Assembly: GCA_046233115.1 (NCBI GenBank)
Contig: JBJXHM010000006.1
Location: 124,001 to 188,000, forward strand
DNA length: 64,000 nucleotides
Source: JACOMY01 sp046233115
GTDB taxonomy: Bacteria; Pseudomonadota; Alphaproteobacteria; Kiloniellales; JACOMY01
Direction: 5' to 3'
In this document: positions 51,115-60,816 of the stretch, in pieces
Position numbering within the stretch: position 1 is the first letter of the stretch
How the letters are laid out: every line of letters begins with the position of its first letter
Position numbers and translations under genes: made by a program
The notes under the pieces: model-generated
Databases searched by the model: none
What the model saw: the letters and a program-made list of their open reading frames with translations, nothing else
Told to the model about the DNA's origin: nothing

Positions 51115-52353
51115 CTAGGGCTCGACCGAGAAGTACCAGCGGCGCACCACGTCGAAGCCGCCGCGCGGCCAGTCGAGATAGACGCGCGCTTCGTAGGAGC
51201 CGGGCGCCAGGTCGCTCACCTCGAAGGTGCCCTCCGTCTTGCCGTCGGTGTAGGTCCACTGGCCCCAGTTGTCGGCCGGTGCTCCAAGCGGCACCACGGT
51301 CACCCAGTCGCGCTGGTTGCCGGGCAGGCCAGCGTAGCTCACCACCACGGTCTCGCCCTCCTTGTAGACCGTCTTGTCGCTGGTAAGCGTCAGGTCGGGT
51401 CGGCCGGGCGTGTCGCTCTCGGTCGAGGCGAACTGGGCCCGGCTGCCGGCGTAGCTGGACTGCAGGTTCAGGATGCGGGCGATGTCTTCCGGCCCATGCT
51501 CTTTGAACAGCTCGTTCAGCGCGACGGCGGTCTGGGGCCTCAGGGTCACGGTGAGCGGCCCCTTGGTGGCGCCCGCGTCGATCAGCAGGCCACCCAGCGA
51601 CTCGGCCAGGGTCCAGATGCGTCCGCCACGGGCGACGTCCAGCCAATTCAGCTCCTCGGTCAGCTCGCGTAGCGAGGCGTTCTGCGCCTCCTCGAAGCTT
51701 ACCCCGTCACGCTTGGCCTCGAAGCGGAGCAGCCGAGCCAGCAGCGAGTTGTCCTCGAAGGTCAGGCGCGCCTCTCGCAGCATCACGCCCTCCGAGGCCT
51801 GCCGGCTATCCAGGATCGCCCGCCCCAGGTTGACCCCGGCGGCATCGAGCGAGAGGCTGGCCGTCGCCAGGAACGGCAGGTCGATGGTCAGGTCCTGCAG
51901 CGCCAGGAAACCGCCGCGCGGCAGGTAGAGATAGTTCAGGGTCAGGTTGACGGTGATCTGGCTGGCCTCGAGCGCCGCGAAGAGTTCCGGATCGAGCCCG
52001 CTGTTCTCCGAGGTCAGCACCATCCCCTCGATGCGCAGGTCGAGTTGCTCCGGCGGCCCCTCCATCTGGCCTAAGGGCTGGATCGAGGCGATCGCCAGAC
52101 GTTTCATCGTGACCCGCGCCTCGTCACCGCCCATCGGATCGACCTTGATCGAAAGGCCCTTCACCTCGATCCCGCCGTCGCCGAGCGGTGCAGCCTCCTC
52201 GAAGGCAAGCGCCCCCTTCGGCGCGGCCTCGACGAACTCCTGCCAGGCGGCGAGTGCAGGATTGTCCGTCGGGGTGACTGGCGTCTCCTGCGCCAGAGCC
52301 GGTCCCGGCGACAACAAGGCGACGACGACAAGAGCGCGGGAAAACTTCCGCAT
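51115..52353 (-). CDS. Exported protein with C-terminal beta-sandwich (Ig-like) domain
   Basis: The protein has 412 aa from the ATG at 52353, preceded by GGGGAGG; a longer frame upstream is not supported. The signal peptide is KFSRALVVVALLSPGPALA-Q. Residues 50-310 form a lipid-binding-like repetitive part (EVKGLSIKVDPMGGDEARV, LDLRIEGMVLTSENS). The last 90 residues form a beta-sandwich module (VYKEGETVVVSYAGLPGN, APADNWGQWTYTDGKTE, GSYEARVYLDWPRGG) of a kind often found in secreted bacterial proteins. It is likely periplasmic, and it precedes the beta-barrel gene, perhaps in one operon. Confidence 0.7.
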   Translation of the reverse strand: MRKFSRALVVVALLSPGPALAQETPVTPTDNPALAAWQEFVEAAPKGALAFEEAAPLGDGGIEVKGLSIKVDPMGGDEARVTMKRLAIASIQPLGQMEGPPEQLDLRIEGMVLTSENSGLDPELFAALEASQITVNLTLNYLYLPRGGFLALQDLTIDLPFLATASLSLDAAGVNLGRAILDSRQASEGVMLREARLTFEDNSLLARLLRFEAKRDGVSFEEAQNASLRELTEELNWLDVARGGRIWTLAESLGGLLIDAGATKGPLTVTLRPQTAVALNELFKEHGPEDIARILNLQSSYAGSRAQFASTESDTPGRPDLTLTSDKTVYKEGETVVVSYAGLPGNQRDWVTVVPLGAPADNWGQWTYTDGKTEGTFEVSDLAPGSYEARVYLDWPRGGFDVVRRWYFSVEP

Positions 52354-52510
52354 CTTTGGACCTCCCCAGTACCGTAGATAGACTGACGAAGTCATGCGGC
52401 AGCGACAGTGGAAAGGCAACGGCTCCACAGCACTATCGGGGAGACTGTGGCTCCCACCCTACAGCCCACCCCCGTTCGTGAGCCGGAGCGCGAACAAGGC
52501 CCGGCCGGCC

Positions 52511-53530
52511 TCAGGGACGCGGCTGCTGCTGGGTGATGCAGTGAATGCAGCCGCCGCCGTAGACGATGTCCGACCCGGGGACGACCACGGTCTTGCGATC
52601 GGGAAAGGCCTTGGAAATGATCCCGTAGGCCGTGTCGTCGTTGGGGTCCTCGAAGGCCGGCATCACCACCCCGCCGTTGGCGAGGTAGAAGTTGACGTAA
52701 GAGCCGTGGAACGGCACCCCGTGGTAGTCCGTGTGAATGCGCTCGGGCTGCGGCACCTCGATCACCTCGAGCGTGCGGCCGGCGGCATCCCGGGCTTCCT
52801 TCAGGCGCTTCAGGTTCTCGCAGAGCGCATCGTGGTTGGCCACCTGCTCGTTCACCGGCGCCAGCGCCATCACCACCCCCGGCTTCACGAAGCAAGCCAG
52901 GTTGTCGACATGTCCGTCGGTCGCCTCCTCCATCGGATCGCCCAGCAGCCAGATCACCTTGGAGACTCCCAGGTAGTCCTTCAGGTGCCGCTCGATCGTC
53001 TCCCGGTCGAGGCCGGGATTGCGGTTCGGGTGCAGCAGGCAGCTCTCCGTGGTGATCAGGGTGCCCTCGCCGTCAACGTGGAAAGACCCGCCCTCCAGCA
53101 CCAGCGGCGCGCGGTAGCGTGGCACACCGGCCTGCTCCAGCAAGGCCGCCGGCAGGGCGTCGTCCTTGTCCCAGCCCGGCAGCTTCTCGCCCCAGCAGTT
53201 GAAGATCCAGTCCACCCCGGCCAGATTGCCCTTGCCGTCGACGAGGAAGGTGGGGCCTGAGTCACGCATCCAGGAGTCGTCGATTTGAAGAGGTAAGGTA
53301 GACACCTCTTTAGCGGAGCGCATGGAGACCGCGGCCAGCTCCTCCGGCGGCACCACCATGGTCACCGGCTCAAACTGGGCGATGGCCTCGGCCACCTCCA
53401 GATAGGCTTCGCGCGCCTCCTCCAGTCGGTTGCCCCACAGCGCCTCGCGCACCGGCCAGGCCATCAGGCAACGGCTGTGTTCTGCCCACTCTGCCGGCAT
53501 GTAGAAGCCGTCTTCCTTCGGCGTACCCAT
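52511..53530 (-). CDS. aguA: Agmatine deiminase
   Basis: The protein has 339 aa from the ATG at 53530 (MGTPKEDGFYMPAEW; AGAGGAG is upstream). It hydrolyses agmatine to N-carbamoylputrescine on the way to putrescine. Seen are SRCLMAWPVREALWG, the DSWMRDSGPTFLVD block, GGSFHVDGEGTLITTESC and LLGDPMEEATDGHVDN with the catalytic Glu/Asp/His residues. The final IVYGGGCIHCITQQ holds the active-site Cys331. In the usual G-G-G-x-I-H-C motif the x is Cys here (C328), an extra cysteine. No carbamoylputrescine hydrolase is adjacent. Confidence 0.93.
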   Translation of the reverse strand: MGTPKEDGFYMPAEWAEHSRCLMAWPVREALWGNRLEEAREAYLEVAEAIAQFEPVTMVVPPEELAAVSMRSAKEVSTLPLQIDDSWMRDSGPTFLVDGKGNLAGVDWIFNCWGEKLPGWDKDDALPAALLEQAGVPRYRAPLVLEGGSFHVDGEGTLITTESCLLHPNRNPGLDRETIERHLKDYLGVSKVIWLLGDPMEEATDGHVDNLACFVKPGVVMALAPVNEQVANHDALCENLKRLKEARDAAGRTLEVIEVPQPERIHTDYHGVPFHGSYVNFYLANGGVVMPAFEDPNDDTAYGIISKAFPDRKTVVVPGSDIVYGGGCIHCITQQQPRP

Positions 53531-54029
53531 CTGCGCTGCTCCTCTCGCGTCAGGATCACCATCTTGCGGTACCGGATTGGGACCGGCAAGAGCGTGCCCG
53601 ACGATCGCACCAAGACAGCGAGCCCACAGTGGAGATAGCCTGCCCGGGTCATCGCAGTCCAGGTTCACTCAAGCGAGGCCCACCCGACAATCGCAAGCCA
53701 TTTTGCCCATCATTCTCGTAAAAATTCTGAAAGAGTTAGTATTGATTGTTCTCCTTTGACATTCGCTCACCAGAACGATCGCAGCCCTCTTAGTCCGCAG
53801 CGGCACCAAAAGCATACAAAGCCACCCTACCCCAGAGCAGGAAACCAGAAGGGTCCATCTTGGCAGAATATGACTAGGTATGGGCGGCGCTCTTTCTGTC
53901 TTGACTCATTCCAATCTTTCTGTATTTCTAATAACATTTTCCCAATCTTGGGAGACGGAACGCATTGCCGGCGGACAGCGAATGGTGTCTTGGCCGGCAC
54001 AAAGCAATAAGGTAACCGGGAGACATCAC
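53531..54029. other. Divergent intergenic region, AT-rich towards the oxidase gene
   Basis: About 500 bases between agmatine deiminase (minus) and the multicopper oxidase (plus). From 53690 it becomes AT-rich. I see no convincing gene; the frames open here have no ribosome-binding site or family features. It likely holds both promoters, but no clear boxes are given. Confidence 0.5.
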
Positions 54030-56309
54030 ATGCCGCTGCAGACTTCATTTAGCCAGTTCCAACTGATCAACAACCTATTCGACTCCGTAGTAGCAGTCGA
54101 CACGGACATTTGTTCACAGAACCACAGCCAGCCGTCTCAGGCTGTCTGGGGATCGGGCGGCGGTTTGAGCGGTACCTTCCCTTGGACTGATCTATTTGAA
54201 CCGGAATCAGAGAGAAACAACAGCAACAAACATCCATCTCATCCAAATAACAACCTCGGTGGACCCGCCGACAGTCTGGATTCACCCGTATGGCATCGCG
54301 TCCTGGACCAAAATCCGGACCACTTCTTCAAGTTGTCTGCAGATGAACAGACCAACATCTCAGCTAGTTCAGATGTGGAGGACAGCCACTCACAAGTGAA
54401 CGGCTCCATCTTGAACGCGACGAACCAGTTCACCCAGTACGGCTACACCAACGACTTGGTCATCCCGGGTGAGATCGACCTCACCAAGCGATCGCACGTG
54501 ACCTTGCAGGTTCGGGAAAACGACTGGGATTTCGGGATCTACGACCAGCAGGGCGAAGCGCTGACCACCACCGTCTGGGGTTACGGCATCGGCCGGACTG
54601 GCGGCTATCTGGGGCCGACCCTGCTGACCGAGGAGGGCTCGCCCGTCACCGTCACCTGGCAGAACCAGCTACCGCTGACCGGCCACCTGCTGCCGGTCGA
54701 CTACTCGATCCACCGCGCAGACCCGGTGGTGAAGGCCTTGGAAGACGGCTACACCCCGATCGTCACCCACCTACACGGTGCAGAAAGCGATTCTGATTCG
54801 GACGGCTATCCCGAGGCTTGGTACACCCAGACCAAGGGGCCGAAGGGCCCAGCCGAGGTCGGTCCCTTCTACAGCGGCAACCGCTACACCTACGACAACG
54901 AGCAGGAGGCCGCGCCGCTCTGGTACCACGACCATGCGCTGGGCATCACCCGGCTCAACGTTTATGCGGGGCTCGCCGGCTTCTATCAGCTCACCGACGA
55001 CAACGAACGCGCGCTGGTCGACGACGGCGTCTTACCGGAGGTGCGGGTCCCGCTGGTAATCCAGGACAAGGCCTTCACCGAAGAAGGCGCGCTTTACTTC
55101 CCTGGCTACGAGGACGATCCCCTGCCCGACGGAGAAGGCGGTTCGGGCTCTGTCGAGGAGGAGGTCGGCGAAAGCTTCTTTGAAGAGAACGGCGAGGACG
55201 CGGCAAGCGCCCTCCCGGAGTTCTTCGGCGACCACATCCTGGTCAACGGTACGGCCTGGCCCAATCTCGACGTCGGCCAGGGTAGCTACCGCTTCGATTT
55301 GGTCAACGGGTCCGACAGTCGCTTCTACGTCCTGGACTTCGACGGGGACACCGACGGCATCGCTGTCTACCTGGTCGCCGGCGACGGCGGTCTGCTGCCC
55401 AACGCCATCGAACTGGGCGGTCCCTTCACCTTCGCGCCAGGCGACCGGGTAAGCCTGGTCGTGGACTTCACCAATGCCGATCCCGGAGACACGATCAGGC
55501 TATTGAATAGCGGCCCTGACTACTCGCCCTTCAAGGGCTATGCGGACGACCACAGTCTGATCGATGCCGAGGCGGCTACGCCCGACGATCCGGTGGGCAA
55601 CGTGATGCAGTTCACCGTCGATGACGCGATCCCGGCCGAGACCGCCTCGGTCACCGACGGCAGCCTCTTGAACCCGGACTACGTGGACATCACCGGCGGC
55701 CCCTTCGACGAGGAGCGCAAGCTCGGCCTCTTCGAGGGTGCCGACGAATACGGGCGGGTGCAGCCCCTGCTCGGCACCGCCGAGGAGGGCAGCTTCCATG
55801 TCTATGCCGAGGACGGCAGCGCCGAGACCATCAACGACTTCGGCCCGCTCAACTGGTTCGACGCCACGACCGAGACTCCGGTGGCCGGCACCACCGAGAA
55901 GTGGGAGGTCTTCAACTTCACCGCCGATGCACACCCGGTGCATCTGCACCTGACCCAGTACCAGGCTATCGGCCGACGCGACATCGCCTTCGAGGACGCC
56001 GACGAGGACGGGGTTCCGGACGACACCACCGGTGACGGCGAGATCAGCTATGGCCACTACAGCGATCCTGGCCTCGACATCGACTACAGCCAGCACGACG
56101 TCTGGATCTCTGACCAGTTGCAGGCGCTGGCCCCCGAAGAGCAGGGCCGGCAGGACACCGTCTGGGTCGGCACCGGCCAGATGCTGGAGATCGCCGCCGA
56201 GTTCGAGAAGGCAGGCCAGTACGTCTGGCACTGTCACATCCTCAGCCACGAGGATCACGACATGATGCGGCCGCTCGAGGTGCAGGAGCCGGACGGCTTC
56301 TACACCTAG
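54030..56309 (+). CDS. Multicopper oxidase (CotA/bilirubin oxidase-like)
   Basis: The protein has 759 aa from the ATG at 54030 (CGGGAGA is upstream; a longer frame from 53880 lacks a site). All copper ligands are present: H247-L-H249 (THLHG), WYHDH (H300, H302), HPVHLH (H635, H638, H640) and the C-terminal H734-C735-H736 with H740 and M745. The latter give a type 1 site with axial Met. GGYLGPTLL and TRLNVYAGLAGFY are typical of CotA-like laccases. The first about 130 residues are Asn/Ser/His-rich with no signal peptide. An acidic insertion (DEDGVPDDTTGDGE) resembles a calcium loop. Substrate unknown. Confidence 0.9.
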   Translation: MPLQTSFSQFQLINNLFDSVVAVDTDICSQNHSQPSQAVWGSGGGLSGTFPWTDLFEPESERNNSNKHPSHPNNNLGGPADSLDSPVWHRVLDQNPDHFFKLSADEQTNISASSDVEDSHSQVNGSILNATNQFTQYGYTNDLVIPGEIDLTKRSHVTLQVRENDWDFGIYDQQGEALTTTVWGYGIGRTGGYLGPTLLTEEGSPVTVTWQNQLPLTGHLLPVDYSIHRADPVVKALEDGYTPIVTHLHGAESDSDSDGYPEAWYTQTKGPKGPAEVGPFYSGNRYTYDNEQEAAPLWYHDHALGITRLNVYAGLAGFYQLTDDNERALVDDGVLPEVRVPLVIQDKAFTEEGALYFPGYEDDPLPDGEGGSGSVEEEVGESFFEENGEDAASALPEFFGDHILVNGTAWPNLDVGQGSYRFDLVNGSDSRFYVLDFDGDTDGIAVYLVAGDGGLLPNAIELGGPFTFAPGDRVSLVVDFTNADPGDTIRLLNSGPDYSPFKGYADDHSLIDAEAATPDDPVGNVMQFTVDDAIPAETASVTDGSLLNPDYVDITGGPFDEERKLGLFEGADEYGRVQPLLGTAEEGSFHVYAEDGSAETINDFGPLNWFDATTETPVAGTTEKWEVFNFTADAHPVHLHLTQYQAIGRRDIAFEDADEDGVPDDTTGDGEISYGHYSDPGLDIDYSQHDVWISDQLQALAPEEQGRQDTVWVGTGQMLEIAAEFEKAGQYVWHCHILSHEDHDMMRPLEVQEPDGFYT

Positions 56310-56341
56310 CGCGAATCCAGATCAGGCCGGGTCCACGCTGA

Positions 56342-56386
56342 GTTAGGGCTGCAGACCGGCTCCGTTCAAGTCAGCAGCACTCTAAC
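56342..56386. terminator. Hairpin between convergent oxidase and aspS genes
   Basis: GTTAGGGCTGC (56342-56352) pairs with GCAGCACTCTAAC (56374-56386), with a bulge. It overlaps the aspS stop codon. It probably serves transcripts from both sides; there is no T-run. Confidence 0.45.
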
Positions 56387-58172
56387 CCGGCTTGCGTGCC
56401 GGCGGCAGGGTGACCGAGAGGTGCAGCTCGCGCAGCCGCTCAGGCGGCAGTTCGGCCGGCGCCCCCATCAGCAGGTCTTCCGCTCGCTGGTTCAGTGGAA
56501 AGGCCACGACCTCGCGCAGGTTGGGCTCGTCGGCCAGCAGCATGACGATACGGTCGATGCCCGGAGCCGAGCCGCCATGCGGCGGGGCACCGAAGCGCAA
56601 GGCCTTGAACAGGCCGGCAAAACGCTCCTCGACATCGGCCGCGCTGTAGCCGGCGATCTCGAAGGCCTTCACCATCACCTCGGGCAGATGGTTCCGGATG
56701 GCGCCGGAGGAGAGCTCCACGCCGTTGCAGACGATGTCGTATTGATAGGCCTTGATGGTCAGCGGGTCCTGGGTCTCCAGCGCCTCCATCCCGCCCTGGG
56801 GCATCGAGAAGGGGTTGTGACTGAACTCGATCTGGCCGGTATCCTCATTCATCTCGTAGAGCGGGAAGTCGACGATCCAGCAGAACTCGAAACGACCCTC
56901 TTCAATCAGCTCCAGGTCCTGGCCCAGGCGCGTGCGCACCGTGCCGGCGAAGGCGGCGGCCGCCTTGGGGGCGTCACAGACGAAGAAGACGGCATCGCCA
57001 GGCCCGACGCCGGCCAATTCGCAAAGCCGCTGCTGCCGGGCCTCGTCCAGGTTCTTGGCGATCGGCCCCTTCGCGGTCCCATCCTCGCCGAAGGCGATGT
57101 AACCCAGACCGGCCTTGCCTTCCGACTGCGCCCAGGAGTTCAACTTGTCGAAGAAAGAGCGCGGGCGCGCGGCCGCGCCCGGCGCCGGAATCGCGCGCAC
57201 CACCGAGCCCTGGGCCACCAGCTTGGCGAAGATGGCGAAGCCGCTGCCGGCGAAGACTTCCGAGACGTCGGCGATCACGATGGGGTTGCGCAAGTCGGGC
57301 TTGTCGCTGCCGTACTTCAGCATGGCCTCGTCGAAGGCGATCCGCGGGAAGGGCGGCGGCGAGACCTGGCGGCCCGCGGCGAACTCCTCGAAGACGCCGG
57401 CCAGGATCGGCTCGATCGCGGCGAAAACGTCCTCTTGCGTCACGAAACTCATCTCGAAGTCGAGCTGGTAGAACTCGCCCGGCGAGCGGTCGGCGCGGCC
57501 GTCCTCGTCGCGGAAGCATGGCGCGATCTGGAAGTAGCGGTCGAAGCCGGCGATCATCAGCAACTGCTTGAACATCTGCGGCGCCTGCGGCAAGGCGTAG
57601 AACTTGCCCGGATGCACCCGCGAGGGCACCACGTAGGCGCGCGCGCCCTCCGGGCTGTCGGCCGTCAGGATCGGCGTCTGCATCTCCAGGAAGCCGCTCT
57701 CGGTCATGCGCTGGCGGATCGAGGCGATGACCTGAGAACGCAGCACGATGTTGCGGTGCAGGCGCTCGCGGCGCAGGTCGAGGAAGCGATAGGTCAGCCG
57801 CGTCTCCTCGCCGGCATCCTCCTCACCAGCGACTTGCAGCGGCGTCACCTCGGCACGCGACAGCACCTCGACGGCCTGCACCTGGATCTCGATCTCGCCG
57901 GTCGAGAGCTTCAGGTTCACCGTCTCCGGCGTGCGCTCGACCACGCGGCCGGTGACGCAGATGACGCTCTCTGGCCGGATACCTTCCAGCACCGGGAAGA
58001 TCGGGCTGGAGACGTCGGCGACGCACTGGGTGAGCCCGTAGTGGTCGCGCAGGTCGACGAAGAGAAGCTGGCCGTGGTCGCGTTTGCGATGGACCCAGCC
58101 GGACAGGCGGACCTCCTCACCGATCTGCTCGCGGCGAAGGGCGCCACAGGTGTGACTGCGATAAGCGTGCAT
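56382..58172 (-). CDS. aspS: Aspartyl-tRNA synthetase
   Basis: The protein has 596 aa, the usual bacterial length. The N-terminal anticodon-binding domain has the SGWVHRKRDHGQLLFVDLRD motif. The catalytic core has QAPQMFKQLLMIAGFDRYFQ, motif 2 (FRDEDGRADRSPGEFYQLD) and motif 3 (APGIDRIVMLL). The bacterial-type GAD insertion is in residues about 290-420. In alphaproteobacteria AspRS is often non-discriminating and works with GatCAB; the sequence alone does not tell. It faces the multicopper oxidase gene. Confidence 0.96.
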   Translation of the reverse strand: MHAYRSHTCGALRREQIGEEVRLSGWVHRKRDHGQLLFVDLRDHYGLTQCVADVSSPIFPVLEGIRPESVICVTGRVVERTPETVNLKLSTGEIEIQVQAVEVLSRAEVTPLQVAGEEDAGEETRLTYRFLDLRRERLHRNIVLRSQVIASIRQRMTESGFLEMQTPILTADSPEGARAYVVPSRVHPGKFYALPQAPQMFKQLLMIAGFDRYFQIAPCFRDEDGRADRSPGEFYQLDFEMSFVTQEDVFAAIEPILAGVFEEFAAGRQVSPPPFPRIAFDEAMLKYGSDKPDLRNPIVIADVSEVFAGSGFAIFAKLVAQGSVVRAIPAPGAAARPRSFFDKLNSWAQSEGKAGLGYIAFGEDGTAKGPIAKNLDEARQQRLCELAGVGPGDAVFFVCDAPKAAAAFAGTVRTRLGQDLELIEEGRFEFCWIVDFPLYEMNEDTGQIEFSHNPFSMPQGGMEALETQDPLTIKAYQYDIVCNGVELSSGAIRNHLPEVMVKAFEIAGYSAADVEERFAGLFKALRFGAPPHGGSAPGIDRIVMLLADEPNLREVVAFPLNQRAEDLLMGAPAELPPERLRELHLSVTLPPARKPG

Positions 58173-58290
58173 CGAAAAAACCTACCTCATGAAAGTCCGC
58201 GCCCCCCGACCGGCGGAGGGCAGCGGTAAGACCAAGTTCTGTCTTCTGTGGCGCGACCGGCCGGCTCGCGGCAACGGACGCAGTGTCGCT

Positions 58291-59277
58291 TTACTTGAAC
58301 GGGGTGCGATGCAGCCGAACCGCATCCCTGTCGCCCGCCGCCTCCGGATCGATGGTCCGGCGCAGCCCGTAGCAGAGCTGCCCGCGCTGCGGCCCCTCGA
58401 TGGTCCCCGCCAGCAGCATATGGGTGGCGCAGAGGATCAGGTCGATGCGCCGCCGGTCGGCCTCGCTGCGATAGGTGATGAAGATGACCGGCGTGGCCTC
58501 CATGTGGCGGATCAGGGCCTGCAGGACCGCCACCTCGCTGCCGCCGGTGTTGATCTTCACTGCATCGCTGCGCTGCAGGTTCAAGGCATAGAGCGCCTCA
58601 TCGGCGTGCAGCGCCTTCACCAGCTCGCCGCTGGACTGCGTGGCGGTCGAGGGCACCAGACTGGCGAAGAGCGGGTCGTCCTTGCCGTCGTAGAGCTGCC
58701 GCTCCTCGTCACGGTCCCAGATCGCCTCGGCGTGGACCTTGATGTTGGGGAAGGCCGCGACGTTCTCTTCCAGCAGCTTGCGGGCGGCGCTGCCCGGCTC
58801 GTAGGCATGGATCGTGGCGCTTGGAAAGGCGCGCGCGAAGGCGACGGCGGAGGCGCCGACATAGGCGCCGATGTCCATGATCACTTCGGGCGCCTTAAAG
58901 CCCTTTGGCCAGGCATAGGGCTGCTCGTCAAAGATCGCGCGACAGGAGGCTCGGCTGGCCTCGGTATCGAAGTGGGAGATCTTCTGCTCCTTGCCGGAGG
59001 CACCGAAGCTGCTCTCCATCCTGGCCGGCGGCTCGGCCGGTACCGGCTTGGGCTTGGACGGCGCCTCCGCCTCGGCCTTTTCCTCCGCCTCGCTCTCCTC
59101 GGAGACCAGGGCCTCGCCGGCGGCATCGTTGGCGTTCGCCTTGGGGGCGCTCGCGATCGCGTCCTCCAGCTCGCCGGCGGCCGCGGAACTCTGCTCGGCA
59201 GTGGCCTTCTTCGTCAGATCGGACAGGTTATCCTCACCCGACGTCGCCACCTCGGCGATGCTGTCGCTGTCGGTCAT
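58291..59277 (-). CDS. FkbM-family methyltransferase-like protein with acidic N-terminus
   Basis: The protein has 328 aa from the ATG at 59277 (MTDSDSIAEVATSGEDNLS; AGGAAGG upstream). Residues 1-100 are acidic and Ala-rich, low complexity. The core has motif I VIMDIGAYVGASAVAFARAF and IHAYEPGSAARKLLEENV, typical of FkbM-type SAM methyltransferases of sugars. The FkbM motif K-I-D-x-E-G-x-E reads VKINTGGSEVAVL, so the Asp and Glu that often help catalysis are missing. It could be a weakly active or divergent methyltransferase. It is upstream of aspS on the same strand, 118 bases away. Confidence 0.7.
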   Translation of the reverse strand: MTDSDSIAEVATSGEDNLSDLTKKATAEQSSAAAGELEDAIASAPKANANDAAGEALVSEESEAEEKAEAEAPSKPKPVPAEPPARMESSFGASGKEQKISHFDTEASRASCRAIFDEQPYAWPKGFKAPEVIMDIGAYVGASAVAFARAFPSATIHAYEPGSAARKLLEENVAAFPNIKVHAEAIWDRDEERQLYDGKDDPLFASLVPSTATQSSGELVKALHADEALYALNLQRSDAVKINTGGSEVAVLQALIRHMEATPVIFITYRSEADRRRIDLILCATHMLLAGTIEGPQRGQLCYGLRRTIDPEAAGDRDAVRLHRTPFK

Positions 59278-59458
59278 TCCCCGATCCTTCCTCTCCAAAC
59301 CTTGCTTGTCCGATCGCGTGCGGGTCCTGAGGCCCGCCTTTTCACGCTCTCTAATGCCCTCTCGCGAACGCCCGGTCCAGCCCAAGCACGCGACTTTCTT
59401 CGCCGGGTGATCACTTGGCCACTTGCTGCCGGCGCCGGCTGCGGTTAGCAATCGATCC

Positions 59459-60637
59459 ATGCTTGTCATTTCGGATAGCGAGACTCTCGCCTCCTTCGTC
59501 GCGAGACATCGCTCCGCGCCTTACCTCCTGATCGATACGGAATTTCTGCGCGAGCAGACCTACTATCCGAAACTCTGCCTGATCCAGGTGGCGGGGCCCG
59601 AGGAGGCGGCAATCATCGACACGCTGGCCGAGGGCCTGGACCTGGAGCCGCTGCGTCCCCTACTGGAAGACCAGGCGATCACCAAGGTCTTCCACGCCGG
59701 CCGCCAGGATCTGGAGATCTTCCTCAACCTCTACGGCTTCGTGCCCACGCCGCTGTTCGACACCCAGGTCGCCGCCATGGTCTGCGGCTTCGGCGAGCAG
59801 GTGGCCTTCGACACCCTGGTCAAGCGCATCACCGGCGAGCACCTGGACAAGGTCTCGCGCTTCACCGACTGGGCGCGCCGACCGCTGAGCGAGCGGCAGC
59901 TCGACTACGCGCTGGCCGACGTGGTGCACCTGCGCCCGGTCTACCTGGAGCTCGCCAAGACTCTTCAGGAGCGCAATCGTGCGAGCTGGATCGCGGAGGA
60001 CATGCAGGCCCTGACCCAGCCCTCGCTCTACCGCGTCGATCCCGATACCGCCTGGGAGCGGGTCAAGGTGCGCAGCCGCGATCCGCGCTTCCTCGGCCGC
60101 CTGCAGGCGCTGGCCGCCTGGCGCGAGCGCGAGGCGCAGCAGCGCGATATCCCGCGCCAGCGCCTACTGCGCGACGAGCAGCTCCAGGAGATCGCCGCCA
60201 ACAACCCGCCCGACGCCGAGCACCTGGGCCACGCCCGCGGCTTCAGCCTGCAGGCCGCGCGCGGCAAGATGGGCCAACGCATCCTGGCAGTGCTGGCCGA
60301 GGCCCAGCCGCTGGCGCTGGAGCGTCAGCCCAAGCGGAGCGACCGTCCGGCGCTTGCCCCGGGCGCGATGGTCGACCTGCTGCGGGTGCTGCTGCGCATG
60401 GCCTCCGAGCAGCACGGCGTCGCCCCGCGGCTGATCGCCAGCGGCGGCGAGATCGAGCGCCTGGCCGCCGGAGAGCGCCGCAACCTACCCTCACTCACCT
60501 CCTGGCGCGCCGAGGTCTTCGGCAAGGACGCGCTGGCCCTGCTGGAAGGCCGCCTGGCGCTCGCCACCGGCCGCTCGGGCGTCAGGGTGCTGGAGTGCGA
60601 CGCCGAGGGCTCCTGGAAGGAGCGCGCGGCGACTTAG
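59459..60637 (+). CDS. rnd: Ribonuclease D
   Basis: The protein has 392 aa from the ATG at 59459 (MLVISDSETLASFVARH). The DEDD-type 3'-5' exonuclease motifs are YLLIDTEFLREQTYYPKLCL (Asp, Glu), VFHAGRQDLEIF (Asp) and QLDYALADVVHL (Tyr, Asp). An HRDC domain follows (LQALAAWREREAQQRDIP, PDAEHLGHARG). RNase D trims the 3' end of tRNA precursors. It is transcribed away from the FkbM-like gene and ends in a short hairpin. It is a single gene facing the glutamate dehydrogenase gene. Confidence 0.95.
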   Translation: MLVISDSETLASFVARHRSAPYLLIDTEFLREQTYYPKLCLIQVAGPEEAAIIDTLAEGLDLEPLRPLLEDQAITKVFHAGRQDLEIFLNLYGFVPTPLFDTQVAAMVCGFGEQVAFDTLVKRITGEHLDKVSRFTDWARRPLSERQLDYALADVVHLRPVYLELAKTLQERNRASWIAEDMQALTQPSLYRVDPDTAWERVKVRSRDPRFLGRLQALAAWREREAQQRDIPRQRLLRDEQLQEIAANNPPDAEHLGHARGFSLQAARGKMGQRILAVLAEAQPLALERQPKRSDRPALAPGAMVDLLRVLLRMASEQHGVAPRLIASGGEIERLAAGERRNLPSLTSWRAEVFGKDALALLEGRLALATGRSGVRVLECDAEGSWKERAAT

Positions 60638-60655
60638 GGGACCCAGTAGGGTCCC
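60638..60655 (+). terminator. Hairpin directly after rnd
   Basis: GGGACCC (60638-60644) pairs with GGGTCCC (60649-60655) around AGTA, then TTGCT follows. The stem starts right after the stop codon of rnd. The T-run is poor, so termination may be partial. Confidence 0.55.
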
Positions 60656-60816
60656 TTGCTAGGGTGCGGTCGTTCTCTTTCGTCTCATAGTTTCTGTTCT
60701 TGCGAATGGATAGAGGTCCTCCGGTCAAGCCGCCATCCACGCAATCGTCAAGTATCGACAAGACAAAACCCAGCACCTGCAAGCCAAACCACCTGCGGGC
60801 GCCATCCTCCCAGCCA

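Noticed and set aside
53880..54029. Longer multicopper oxidase start at 53880
   Set aside because: No ribosome-binding site is present before it, and the added 50 residues show no signal peptide. CGGGAGA before 54030 supports the shorter form.
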